64,000 bases of DNA, taken from positions 351,001 through 415,000 of the forward strand of contig CAJNDS010002086.1 in the NCBI GenBank assembly GCA_905221605.1, read 5' to 3'. This document shows, in pieces, positions 36,241-48,310 of this stretch; the first letter of the stretch is position 1; every line of letters begins with the position of its first letter. This DNA is from Symbiodinium natans. Its lineage: Eukaryota > Sar > Dinophyceae > Suessiales > Symbiodiniaceae. The notes under the pieces are model-generated. The model was not told the origin of the DNA. It made no database searches and saw only the letters and a program-made list of their open reading frames with translations. Position numbers and translations under genes: made by a program.

Positions 36241-39200
36241 AGACCCGGGTTAGGGTTTAGGGTTTAAGGTTTAGGGTTTAGGGATTAAAGAACCATTGAT
36301 GGCAGAGCTCCCCAAATCGATACCGAAATGAGGGGGACCTGTTTGGGGGTTCCTTTTTTAAGGGGGGATCCTCGTATGTGGGGATCTATATATGGGGGGT
36401 TCCCTAGTTTCGTAAACCCCCATATGACTGAGTCCCTGTCCCTGGGGCAAGTCTAGCCTTCAAGGTCTTTCAGAGCTTCGGGGGTTTAGGGTTGAGGGTT
36501 GAGGGTTGAGGGCTGAGGGTTTAGGGTTAGGCGTTTCAAAGGGTTTCTTTGCTTGGGAGTTCAGAGCAGCATGGAATGCTGTCTGTGAGATGTTGAGGTG
36601 GACAGGAAAGGATGGAGTGCTTTAGGAGGATGCCCTGAAGGGTTCCCTAAACCGTAAACCCTAGACCCTAAACCCTAAACCCTAAACCCTAAACCCTAAA
36701 CCCTAAACCTTAGGGCTTTCAGTGATTGGAGTGGCACGTGCGTCAGCAAAGCCCCTGGCCAGTACAAGCCCCTGGCCATCGCATAGTCTGAGGCCAACAG
36801 CCATGACATGGCAACGAATGCCGCGCACATCTTCTTAGCGTAGTTACATGGGCCCTTAATGTAACCTCCCTTAAAGGTTCTGAAGTACGGGCTCTTGAGT
36901 TTCATAGGTTCACAGGGGGTCTATACGGGGGGCCATGTAACTACCCGAAGAAATTTGGGTTGTCTTTGCCGGCTTGGTAAGGCAACCTATCGAGTTTGGG
37001 TCCCCACACCAGGTTCCCCTAGGTCAACCGCCAATGCATGATGTCCCGGTCCAGCGCCTAATCTTGTATCCTGCTTGTATGTGAGCAGACCAGTGGGGCC
37101 CCAACTTTTGCGAGATGCCCAGCCGAGCCCTCGCCTAGAAGGCTGAAGCGCGTGCAAGAAAGGCTTATAGGGTTAGGGGTTTGGGGTTTAGGGTTTAGGG
37201 TTGAGGGGTATGATTGATGGAGGGAGTCATGCAGAAGGGTCAGACTTGGTTCACAAGCATTAAGCTGCGTTTTGCTGCTCCTCCCCCCTGCCTACCACAT
37301 CTAGCGAGTCTTTGTGGGAGGTTGGCGTTGAATTAGTTGGGGTCTTATGATTGGCCCGGCTAGAAAGGATGACTGCATTCCAGCAAATATCAAGATCTGC
37401 CACAGGAGAACACCCTGACTAAGCCTTGACTACGATTCGAGGTTCGACCATGCCCTTCAGACGTCCTTGAGTGCAAGCTTCAAGCATGGCAGGTTTCGCC
37501 TTGCAACAGTCCCAGACCACAAGCTAGCAACATGTTCCAGCAGACAGGCAGGTTGCACATTCAATAGAGAGAGTGTCTGAGAAAGCGCTAAGCCTCTTTG
37601 GGGCCCGAAAGGCAGTGTTCTGCCATGTGTGGAAGCACTGCGAGTCCAAAAGTCGGAGAGGCGAGCATGCGTGCAGAGGGCCCTGTGGGCTTCAAGAAGC
37701 AAGTCGTGGTCAACGCTTCGAAATCCTGCGCCCGCACCTCGGAACTCTCCATGACCCACTCACACGAGAACCTCAGGTGCTTTCGCCCCCATGCAGATCC
37801 CTTCGCTTGAGCTTATGACAGCTGGGCCTGTCTCTTTGTGAGCTGGGGACTTTGGCAAGGCAGAGCTCATAGTTTGCAAATGGGTGGTGGCGAGAAAGTT
37901 CCATGCATGTACTATAGGGCCTTAATAATTAGAATAGCGTTTCGGGGGTAATTGTAGTATAGTCATATAGGGAGCATAAGGGAATATCATTAGTAATTAT
38001 TCCGACCCCTGTAGTAGCCAAGATTGCTGGCAACTCCCATACAAGCGTGCGTGAGGCAAGATTCCCAAATGGCGTGTCAACACTATGGGATTAAGAGGAA
38101 GTTTTCAGCAGATTCCGTGCTTTGACTAGCAGAAAGTAGATGTTTGGCAAATTGTTCCTCCGGCCTCATAGAAATGCATGACTGCTACAGCGTTATGTGC
38201 ACGAGTTTTGGCGATAACATGCCCTGCCATCCATATGTGGGGTCTCCGAAATTTCGGGTTCCCCTTCTTGTCGTAAACCCCCCATGTCGCTTCTGTTGGA
38301 CAGCTCGCAAAGAGACAGGTCATATGCCTTCGCGAGAGCCGCGAGAAGCATTTGCAGGCAACTGTCGGCTCTGTGCCCCAGCCTGGACAGCCTCGAATAT
38401 CCAAGCGGGGACCTTCTGATTCGAGGGGCCACTGCTATCTATGGCTGAGCCCCTTCAAACCCCTGAAACCCTGAAACCCTAAACCCCAGACCCTGGACCC
38501 TAGACCCTCGACCCTAAACCCCAGCGAAACCTCAACAGAAACTCTCGGATCCTGCTCTTGAGACTGCCAGATATGCCACACAAGACCTTCTGAGAGCTAT
38601 CGGCTTCAGGCCAGGCCTCCCAGAAGAAGGGCGGATGCACAAAGCAAGGCCCACATTTTAACAGATCTACCTCGCTTCTGGGAGGCCGCACCTCAGCCGT
38701 AGCCGTCAAGTGTCGCCGCAAGGGCAAAATGTTGGCATGACCGTTGTGAGTGGCTCTCTTTTGCTGCTTATAGGTGTTCTGGAGCATTTTCGTTGCAAGA
38801 AGATTTCGGTCTTAAAGCAGCAAAGCCTAAACTAGACCAATGCCGAACGCCCTGGGGGGTAGTCTTTCAAGACCCAAGTATACTTAGATGGGCCCCCTAA
38901 ACCCTAAACCCTAAACCCTAAACCCTAAAGCTGAAGTTGGTAGTACTGGTTCTGTCCTCATCGAGCCATCAAGCCTGACCGGGGTGCTATAGTAACTGCT
39001 TTACCTCCCGCATCTCCCTGAACCAGGTTAGGGTTTAGGGTTTAGGGTTTAGGGTTTAGGGTTTAGGGTTTAGGGTTTAGGGTTTGAACCAGGTCTGAAC
39101 TCCGAGGGTGATAGGGTGTCGGGGTGTTGGGGCACGCTTTGTTGACCGTAGTTCTGGGAGGATACGGGAGGATACCATCATCGGTGACATTTCCTAAGGC

Positions 39201-39393
39201 TCCAAATAGCCCAAAGTAGGTATTATTTATAGACTTTAGACCCCAATGCAGGTATTATTTGTATACTTGGAGCCCTAGGGATTTCCTACCCTGAATGCCG
39301 TTGGCAATTGCCCCGCGGGGTGAGCCTAAGCCTGGCCTTGGGTTGCTTTCGAGTTTTTTCCGAGACCTACCTTCAAACCCCGAAGTGCTGTGG
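36241..39393. other. arrays and MITEs, no gene identified
   Basis: Family P (36310-36427), an element with arms GTAGTTACATGGGCCC/GGGCCATGTAACTAC (36841-36946), family Q reversed (37908-38022), partial family P (38238-38288), family A (39192-39280). Arrays: 36247-36283, 36482-36530 (TTGAGGG variants), 36651-36712, 38895-38930, 39027-39086. At 37441-37820 open frames exist without recognisable content. Confidence 0.6.
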
Positions 39394-39465
39394 CCTAAAC
39401 CCTAAACCCTAAACCCTAAACCCTAAACCCTAAACCCTAAACCCTAAACCCTAAACCCTAAACCA
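39394..39465 (-). repeat. CCCTAAA array (10 units)
   Basis: Perfect units; a TTTAGGG array follows at 39568-39612. Confidence 0.97.
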
Positions 39466-39961
39466 TTTGTCCTTGTGAACCCAGGGCAGCACCACGCACC
39501 TTGCCAGCTCCATGGGACTCACAGGCACTGGACGGGAAGGATAGGCTTGATCAGCATGCATCGGGTCTGTTTAGGGTTTAGGGTTTAGGGTTTAGGGTTT
39601 AGGGTTTAGGGAGCATTCTGTTTATAGGGGCTCATGGTGCTTGATTTGTCGAGTTTGAGGGCTGAGGAAGGAAGGGAGTGGTACGGTGATGCCTGGCTCG
39701 CTTGATAACGCCTGCGTCTGGCAATTGCACAAGTCCAGATGGATGGGTAAACGGATTGGAGGGCTGTCTTTAGGCGGATTAGTTCCACGTTGACTTCAGA
39801 GTGAGCCCTAAAACCATTCCCTGATACCCCCCTTAACCCCCCAAGATACCCCCCCCCTCATTTCCCTCGTACCCCCGTGGGGCTGAAGAATTGTGGGGAT
39901 TTTTCAGAGCTCGGCTCAGTTGCAACTGAAGAGTCTGAGAAGCCTACCCTTCGAAGGAATT

Positions 39962-40058
39962 GCCCTAAACCCTAAACCCTAAACCCTAAACCCTAAACCC
40001 TAAACCCTAAACCCTAAACCTTAAACCCTAAACCCTAAACCCTAAACCCTAAACCCTA
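39962..40058 (-). repeat. CCCTAAA array (14 units)
   Basis: One unit reads CCTTAAA; otherwise perfect. Confidence 0.97.
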
Positions 40059-40109
40059 TTTCGGCGATTCGGCGGTGCTCCTCATGCCAGGGTTCCTTTA
40101 TAACGGAAT

Positions 40110-40252
40110 CTAGGTTGGCTTTTGGGAAATTTTGTTTACCCTAAACCCTAAACCCTAAACCCTAAACCCTAAACCCTAAACCCTAAACCGCTTCTGGGTT
40201 TATAAGGGACCCTATATACAAGAAATGTTCAGAAGGTTTAAGGGCCAACCCA
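40110..40252. mobile_element. family J element interrupted by a CCCTAAA array
   Basis: CTAGGTTGGCTTTTGGGAAATTTT on the left and CTGGGTTTATAAGGGACCCT … GGGCCAACCCAG on the right match the uninterrupted copy at 10628-10724. Between them lie 7 CCCTAAA units (40137-40189). Confidence 0.9.
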
Positions 40253-40795
40253 GGGATTTTGGGAGTGTTCTTATTGTAGGGCCAGACCCAGATTTGTTAA
40301 ATGTGCTTGAGGTTCTGAGGGAGCACTCAGCAAGGTTTAGGGATTAGGAGTTAGGGGTATAGGGTTTTAGGGTTTAGGGTCACAAGGGGTTTGGGGTGGG
40401 GGTTCTTGACTGGGCACCTGGTGTTGAAGTTGGGTCGGTCTGCTCTTTGGCTGAAGCCCGTCATCAAGCGCAGCCAGCGCGGGGGCTAGGAGTCTTAGGG
40501 GAGTGCCATGATTCTGCATATCCGGCAAAAGTTTCGGAACTTTGGATCACTGCTTGGTCGCATACGGTTTAGGGTTTAGGGTTTAGGGTTTAGGGTTTAG
40601 GGTTTAGGGGTTTAGGCAACAAACTGCAGTGTGTGTAATTACAAAGGGACTCCAAGAGAATACTCTTAGTAGTTATTCCGATCTCGATATTACATGTAAC
40701 TAGATGGGTTCAGCACTGCTGAAAAGCTGTTTTCCTGCTCACGTGCAGAGCCAGCCTGTGAACCCCGAGCTCTAAACACAGATCCCAGGATTTTA

Positions 40796-40942
40796 TTTAG
40801 GGTTTAGGGTTTGGGTTTAGGGTTGAGGGTTTAGGGTTTAGGGTTTAGGGTTTAGGGTTTAGGGTTCAGGGTTCAGGGTTCAGGGTTTAGGGTTTAGGGT
40901 TTAGGGTTTAGGGTTTAGGGTTTAGGGTTTAGGGTTTAGGGT
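40796..40942 (+). repeat. TTTAGGG array with a TTCAGGG block
   Basis: About 21 units; three consecutive TTCAGGG units (40863-40882) inside regular TTTAGGG. Confidence 0.96.
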
Positions 40943-41733
40943 CCCCCTAGTCTCTCGACCCCTGCAATCTGCAATGCAAGGCTCGACACATGCAAGGCTC
41001 AAGGCAGGCTCTCCCTGAGGGAGAAGCAGCCACAGATGTCTGGGGCCCACACCCTGCTTCGCTAGCTACGACTTGCTTAAGAACCTCGGGAAGAATTATT
41101 CTTCCTTACTAAGGGCCATATGGGGGGATTTTTGTTTTTTTTTAAATATTCTTCTGGGGTTCTTAAGCAAATAGTAGCTTGGGGCGTTCTTGGGTAGGCG
41201 AGGAAGTTAGAGCATTTAGTGTGAGAAGGGGTGCCAGGCGACACTGACTTTACGTTGACCCACCTTTAACCACAAGGCGACAGGCCAACCATGGCCCTGA
41301 ACTGTCAACAAATCACAAGCTTCATGTCATGATGTCGGCACCCTGCGTGTCCTGAAACCCTGAACCCTAAACCCTAAACCCTAAACCCTTAACCCTTAAA
41401 CCCTTAAACCCTAGGCATCTCGCCTCCCTGCCAATCCTGACGCCATGGCGAAGCGCCTTCCGCAAGCCTCCTCTGCGCGCTGCACGCCACAGAAGATGGG
41501 CCATCCTTGCCGCAAGATGACTCGGGGGGGGGGGCTTTTGCGGAGCCTATTATCTGGGCTGTGCTTCGTGATGTTTTTAAATTTCCCTTCTTTCCATATA
41601 AGGGAACCTATTCATAAATACTTTTCAAAGGGCTTTTAACACAAAACTCAGTTCTGTGGTGATTCCAGAAAGCCCCTGGTTAGGCACACCCCCCCACCCT
41701 TAATTTGGGCAGCTTGGATCCAAAAGATGGCTA

Positions 41734-41840
41734 CCCAGATCTTCCAAAACCCCTCAATTAAGGAATATACCCTAATTTAGACTGAGGATCCTTATGAATT
41801 AGGGTATATACCTTAATTAAGGGGTTTTGGAAGATCTGGG
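41734..41840. mobile_element. family F MITE with TA target duplication
   Basis: Nearly perfect palindrome around GGATCC; CCCAGATC ends directly flanked by TA. Confidence 0.9.
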
Positions 41841-42312
41841 TACTGAAGTTCAACTTCAACCCCCTCGACTCTCCGACCTGTAGCCAAGACCTTCATTGAG
41901 TTTTCTTGGGTTTGAGACCTTGGGTTTAGGCCCGCGTCTGCTGCACTACTAATTCGTGGACTCGTCTGTCCACGAAGAGGTTTGCATTCTTAAAGCGTCC
42001 AGACTCTCAAGCCTTCTTCAATCCCAAGCCCACGAGGTCCCGGCACTTGGCCCACACCCATCAGCAGCCGCCGCTACATGCGGCTGGTCCGATTGAGCTT
42101 TGTTTGGGATCTCCGGCTGTTGTTCTAAGCTTTGCCCTAAACCCTCAACCCCAAACTCCTAAACCCTAAACCCTCAACCCTAAACCCTAAACCCCAAACC
42201 CCAAACCGGGGCTTCCAGGCTCAGAGTCGATTAGGAGCATCTTTGGGCTCCTTTTACGCGCGCCGCAACTTCCAGCGTCGGAAACCCCCCAAGCCCAGAT
42301 GAGCTTCCAGAG

Positions 42313-42440
42313 CCCCTAAACCCTAAACCCTAAACCCTAAACCCTGAACCCTGAACCCTGAACCCTGAACCCTGAACCCTGAACCCTGAACCCTGAACCC
42401 TGAACCTGAGCCCTGAGCCCTGAACCCTGAACCCTAAACC
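42313..42440 (-). repeat. CCCTAAA array with a run of about ten CCCTGAA units
   Basis: Four normal units, then a homogeneous CCCTGAA run, then CCCTGAG and back to CCCTAAA. Confidence 0.95.
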
Positions 42441-42499
42441 TCACCCGCATCTGGGTTTGTGACGTCGTGTCCCTTCTCTGTCCGGGGACTCTGAACTCG

Positions 42500-42632
42500 G
42501 ATTCTGGGTCTGAAGGGGGTACTATATGGATATTTACTAGTAGTTTTCTTTTTGGGTCCCTTTTTGAATGATGCGATAACCCCCCCCCCCCCCCGCCCCA
42601 CCCTAAAACCCTATTCTAAGTATTCAGGCCAT
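42500..42632. mobile_element. family Q element with long poly-C core
   Basis: Ends …GGGGGTACTATATGGATATTTACTAGTAG and …TATTCAGGCC resemble the family Q ends (AGGGGTCGGAATAATTAC/AATTATTCAGGCCCCT). Poly-C at 42578-42597. Other copies: 15166-15274, 19560-19693, 27846-27955, 37908-38022. Confidence 0.55.
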
Positions 42633-42969
42633 CTCTTGCTTGATGGTTGTGCTTGGTGAGTTGCATGGTGTGTTGTGACTTGTTTCTCGCTTGTTGGCCG
42701 CCGAAAGCCCCTCAGCCTGCCCATCAAAAGGTTCAGGGCTAGAGGGTACAGGGTTTAGGGTTTAGGGTTTAGGGTTTAGGGTTTAGGGTGAGACTGAGGC
42801 CGCAAGCCCTAGCGAAACTCTACGCTTGACAGGGGACACTCCTGGTTGCGCAGGTACGAAGGGATCTACAAAAGAGCTCCTGGGGCTTGGTGGTTTTAGT
42901 ATGTGGCGTCTATAGCTTTCCATTTGTGCCGCTTTGTACAGCTCGGTGCGTGTGGGGCAAAAATCTGAG

Positions 42970-43090
42970 GTGGCCCACCTGCACAGCACCTCGTGGGCCC
43001 AGGGTCATTGCGCCATCGACCTGCCCCTCAACCCAAAGCTCATGCACCCGAACTCCGGCTGTTTGTTGGGGAGCTTTGTTCACGTTCAGC
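42970..43090 (+). CDS. exon-like open frame, unrecognised
   Basis: After TCTGAG|G: VAHLHSTSWAQGHCAIDLPL then NPKLMHPNSGCLLGSFVH. Three frames are open here, but this one has the most protein-like composition. No family recognised. Confidence 0.35.
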
Positions 43091-43227
43091 AAGGTTCAGT
43101 GCATGCAGGGTTCAGAGTTCACATAGCTGCGGGGGGAGGGTCGACAGGGTCAGGCCTTCGGAACGGTTCTTCGGGTTTAGGCGTTGGGGCAAGTTGAGCC
43201 CTGCTTCACACGTGTGGGGACCAGGGA

Positions 43228-43308
43228 GGGTTTAGGGTTTAGGGTTTAGGGTTTAGGGTTTAGGGTTTAGGGTTTAGGGTTTAGGGTTTAGGGTTTAGGG
43301 TTTAGGGT
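43228..43308 (+). repeat. TTTAGGG array (11 units)
   Basis: Perfect units; the last array before a 2.5-kb array-free stretch. Confidence 0.97.
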
Positions 43309-45240
43309 CCGAAGGCGTCAGTTTTCTTTGGCTAAGCTCTCATTGACTTGGGCCCTACCAGTCAAGGATTCAGAAAGCCATGGGCCCATCTGGGCCCTGA
43401 GGTCTTTGAGGGAGTCGAATCATGGGTTTCAGTTCGGAGGGACCAATGAAACTCTGAACCCGAAACCCTAAAAACTCTGAAATTGGGCTCTTTCCCAGGC
43501 GTGGCCTGGAGTGTGCCGGGTCAAGCAGACCGGATGCCGAGGCACGATTTTGGCTTGGCAGTTCAGGGATAAGTGGTCGGGCCGGGGCTGCGTGCTCCAG
43601 TGTATCTGATAGCGGTTTGCTGTTGGATAGACTGGTTGATCGAGGATTTGGGAAAGGAGCTTGCGCAAAGGGCAAGAGCTAGATGACATAATCCACCTTC
43701 AGGTGTGAGACCCTGAAGCATGAACTTGCTAAAGTGGTCATGCGCGCAAGATCCTCAACGACCTTGTGGGCCCCCTTATCAGCTGTAGCGTTTTTGTTGC
43801 ATCTCTCAAATGCACGTGCCCCGAGAATACAGCTCCAGGCCGTCAGAGAGACCTGCAACAGAGGGGGGTGCCAGGCTCTGGCCTCAGTGTCGTATGGGAG
43901 GTTTGGAGTTTAACAGCTCAACACGTTGCAGCATGGGGATGTGCATGGAGAGAGTGACCGGGTGGTGCGCTTGGGTACATCGATGCAAGCTTCGGAGGGT
44001 TGAATGAAGCTGCAGTGTCCTCCGGGTAGCCTTCCGCATCTTCAGGGATGGCTGCCTTTGCAGAATGCTGTTTGAAGTAGGGCTCAGAGTTTCAACAGCT
44101 GCGAGCTTAGGGAGCCTAGGACAGTTTTGGTTCAAGACCTGGCACCTTCAGGGCTTCTCCCGCACATTTCCTGACGCGATCTGAACGCCACATCCTAAAT
44201 CTGGGGCCCATGCCCCAAAGCTGAACTGTGGGTTCTGTGGATTGCTGGCTATTGAGGACTCCGCGCAGCAGCCATCAGAAGAAGTGGCGGATGAATGCGG
44301 AGTCCTTGCTGATGCAGTCAGTGCCTGGACGCAGAACACAAGGCTTTGGTTTGGGATCGGGGCGTGAACAGTTAGCTTGCGAGCAGAAAGCATGGAGGGT
44401 CCGGGTGAGGCTGCTGTTGCATTCAAGCCCAAAATAGCATGACTTCAACTGCGATGGCAGACACTGGCTCGCTCCGGCTGCTCCTTGTCGTGTTCTGATC
44501 TACACATGATAGCTGCTTTTGAACTGGCGATACAAGACCGAGCTGCATTCGTCTTGACAGCTGGTTTACGAAGGCCTTCAGGGTTAAGGTTTACGAGCTT
44601 CGGGGTTCCTGACAAAAGCCGTCCAACGGCGAGCACAACATCAGCAAGAAACGGGATTGCGCTTCTGCTACTAAAAAAGTCGCCAGGTAAGTGATGAGTT
44701 TTGTGATGGCATCTCTGCCATAGAACATCTTGGCTTCGACTTTGCTGCCTTCTTGTCAATTCTTGTCAATTCTACTCGGCAGCCCGTTTAGGTAAGGTTG
44801 AAGGTTTCGGGCTGATATAGGGTTTTAGGGTTGGGAGCCAAGTCTTGAACAGCCAAACCCCCAGCTCGTGACGTCTGCAAGTAAGAACCCAATCCTGCGA
44901 TTCGCTAGTCTCCTCTCCCGATGTGTTGCACAGAATCTTGACGCAGAGCCCAGCATCTGGGAACAATCCAAGCCCCAGACACCCACATTCTCCCACATGA
45001 AACCGCACCGGGAGTAGATTCTCTGTGCTGGCCACGCAAGGAAATCTACAGGAGACGCGGGACCTCGACAAACCCAAGTCCCAACGGTGCCGGGCTCGGC
45101 CAGCCAAGACTGTGCATCGTGCAGCCGAAGCCCCTGTACTAACCGGGCTGACCCCCCCCAAAGCGACAAGAACTTAAGCATGGGCGCAAGGTGGAGGGTT
45201 CGCCGCATTGCTTGTTGCTCATTTGTAACCACGACGACGG

Positions 45241-45275
<35 letters not shown>

Positions 45276-45344
45276 ACGCGAAACAAATGAACTGATCAAT
45301 CCCAACATATATGTAGACACCATGTGTTGACAGTGGAGGTCCCT

Positions 45345-45380
<36 letters not shown>

Positions 45381-45793
45381 ACACGCGTGTGCGCGACACC
45401 TGGTTCGAGGGTTTGTCTACAAGCATCGAAACCTTCCCCAGCGATCGCGTTGATGCTGCTGATGCACGTCCAGAGCTCCTTGTGACGCCCTGAGTGGTTG
45501 GCTGCAAGGCCTCCGCATTGGGCCCTCAAAAAATCTCACTCTCACTCTCTGGAGTGCCCAGGCTGTTGTCAAGGCGGTGGTTCTGGTCAATTCTCTTTGT
45601 GGTACTTTACTGTAACTTTAGATCCTTACCTTTTTTGGGGTTTATTGGGTATCTTATTAAGGCAGCTAAAAGTTTAGTTTATAGCTACCCTCCTGAGTGC
45701 AGCCAAGTTCTGATCAATGCTGCTCCAGGTCAGGTGCACGGCGCTGTTCCTGACCACGAGCAACCTTGGGCGCAGCAGGAAGCAGGGAGCCGG
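43309..45793. other. array desert; no gene recognised
   Basis: The longest interval without telomere-like arrays. Open frames of 80-150 codons occur on both strands (for example minus 44445-44759 with FFSSRSAIPFLADVVLAVGR). A (GGCGAC)n run at 45235-45283, a (TTGC)n run at 45343-45379 and a family H element (45597-45709) are present. Lack of arrays and MITEs could mean protected coding DNA, but I cannot name a product. Confidence 0.5.
45597..45709 (+). repeat. family H dispersed repeat (about 114 bp)
   Basis: Three copies in the same orientation (6189-6302, 10480-10594, here), highly similar from TTTGTGGTACTTTACTG to GAGTGCAGCCAAGTT. No clear terminal inverted repeats; an inner hairpin GGCAGCTAAA … TTTATAGCTACC. 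Confidence 0.8.
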
Positions 45794-48224
45794 GGTTTAG
45801 GGTTAGGGTTTAGTGTTTAGGGTTTAGGGTTTAGGGTTGCAAAAGGGTTTAGGGTTTAACGGAAAAATGCTTCCATCCGTCTCCACTTGTCCAGCTCCGT
45901 GGTTACTTCAAGCCGATTCAAAGCTCCAACCCCGGTTTTTGTGTTGAAGGATTCGATCGTGGACTGCGAAGCACAAAATTCGAAATGGCCCTAGAACGCT
46001 CAAGCCTAAAGCTGCAGTATGCCTAGGGTTTAGGGTTTAGGGTTTAGGGTTTAGGGTTTAAGAGCCATCCAACGGTATAAGGCACCAGATGAAGATCCGC
46101 AAAGCCCGGGTGTGAAGCTCCCATGGACGAAACCAGGAGCCTTCCAGCCCAAGCTGTCTGAAAGCCAGGCGCCCTAAACCCTAAACCCTAAACCCTAAAC
46201 CCTAAACCTACCCAAAGCTCTTGTCGACTTTTTTTTGGGGGGGATAGGGGTTGACCCTAAAAACCCGAAAACCCTGAAACCCTGAAACCCTGAAACCCGA
46301 AACCCGAGGCCCTGACAGAAGCAAGCCCCAAACCTTGAAGGGCTCCTGCCCTGTTTTAGGGTTTAGGGTTTAGGGTTTAGGGTTTCGGAAAGGGACTTAC
46401 CCGGGACTCAGGGGGTGATTTCGGGTGATGGGGCCTTTGAAGGGCTTCCCGATTTCATGCAATTGTCTTGAGGATTTTTAAGACTGAGGGTTTAGAACAC
46501 GAGGATCAGGAGTGAATCATTTCTCTGTCGAGTCATGATGAGAAGGGGCCTTCTTTTTAGCTGCCTTTTGAAAGGAGTTGTTCTTCAGAGGGCAGGCCCC
46601 ACGACTCCCTGAGCACGGCACACGTACGCATGCCTGGAGATGCGTGACGGATTTGGAGCCAACACCAACCCCATCCCACCCCCAAAGCCTTCAAACCCTT
46701 GAACTGATAATTTTCCCAACCGTCGAGACAAGAACCTGGGGTTTAGGGTTTAGGGTTTGGGGGTGTAGGGTTTAGGGTTTAGGGTTTCCTCAACAGCTGG
46801 GGTTTAGGGTTTCCTAAACAGCAAAGACCGCAAGCCTCTAGACTGCCCATGAATCTGCAGGCCGGCGAGTGCCATGTCGCCCAAGCGCGAGATTGATGAG
46901 ACTGCACAGCGACGTGTCTGAAGTTGACTTGGTTTGGAGGATTTTTTGGAGGTGGCTTGTACGGGCTACACACCCAAAAACCTGAAGGGTTTAGAGTTTA
47001 GGGTTTAGGGTTTAGGGTTTAGGCACATTTAATTTGCTTCCAAGGATTGCGGCCACACTGGCTTTGCACATCCACGAACCTCAAGAGCGGCAAGCGCCTC
47101 TTGGATGCAAGACGTGATGCAAGTATCATGGGTTCCTACTACCCCCCTCTATACTGCCCCCCCATTAATTACGCTGAAGAGCCTTAACTATGGGGGGAAC
47201 CTAGCGGGGGGGTAGTGGGCTCAAGTCTAGGGCCCAGAGTAGGCGCCCGTATGCCCCTGTTTTCCCTGGGTTTAGGTTCCCTGACAAAATTCCCTGAAAA
47301 CAAAAAGGGCACCCTTTTTTAATTCCTAGGTTACTCTTGGGCCCAGCATGTTGCAGCAGTTGGGCTCCTCATGCGTGGATTCATGGACGAGAATGCCAGG
47401 ATGGTAAGGTTCCGTGGCGGATCCTAAGACATGCCACGACTTTCTTTCAGGGTTTTCCCGCGTCACCCCCACATCCTTGGCAGAGATGAGCCGAGTATGA
47501 AAGATTGAAGTTTTCCGGAGTTGCGTTTCTCGGCGTGGTAGGCTTGGATACGCCACCTGACTTTCCTGCTTCCGGATGTTGATCTGGGCGTTTCCTAGAC
47601 CCTTACTAAACCCGAAACTCCCGAAACCCTCAAGCCTAAACCCACCCAGCCGCCTCTTGCATGGACCTTTTTGCTTGACAGCGTTCAGTCTGCAGAGGTC
47701 GACAGCAGCCGGCTCACAAAGCTTCTGTGTAGGGCACATAGGCGCTCCCTCCACGCATTCCACGCCCTGCGACCATGGCGAACGCAACTCTGTCGGAGCT
47801 TCCGTGGCGCAGTTGCACATTGGGCTTTCAGGGCCGCTGAGGGTTAGGGTTTGGGGTTTAGGGTTTAGGGTTGAGGGTTTGGGGTTTAGGGTTTAGGGTT
47901 TAGGGTTTCCTTAGTCCTTCGCTTCAAATTTCCTGATGTCAACGGTGCCTTGGGGAGAGGCTTTCGGCCGAGGATTTTGTTGATGTGACATTAGGATACA
48001 AGTTGATGCTGAATGTCTTCAGATGCGTGTAGGGTTATGAAGGGTTATATACACTGCATTAGGACCTTTAAGAGTTCCCGAAGCTACGCTGCCCCGTCTT
48101 TGCTAGCGGCCGCATTTTGAGCACGGTTCGCCGATGTCTCAGACATGTTGCGTAGATTTGTCTAGCCTTCCCTGCCGGCGGGTTACTTTAGCCTGCAAGC
48201 CGTTTGCAAGCAACAATGGACCAG

Positions 48225-48310
48225 GTACTGGGGAGAGATCAACGCCATGCACCAGTTCTGTGAAGCAAAGCATCTCGGTCTGCAAAAGTCCTGCAACCTA
48301 TGCACCTCAT
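48225..48310 (+). CDS. exon-like piece (YWGEINAMHQFCEAKHL)
   Basis: Acceptor TGGACCAG|G then YWGEINAMHQFCEAKHLGLQ, stopping at the left end of a family C MITE. A GT or GC donor could end it earlier. The helix resembles repeat-protein helices but no family can be claimed. Confidence 0.38.

Noticed and set aside
44825-45286. 153-codon minus-strand protein starting with an AVAVAV run
   Set aside because: The start lies in the (GGCGAC)n microsatellite and the remainder overlaps other open frames without recognisable motifs.
47326-47820. 164-codon minus-strand ORF, the longest in the window
   Set aside because: No motif, ends inside a family E MITE, and composition is not protein-like. Length alone is weak evidence at this GC content.
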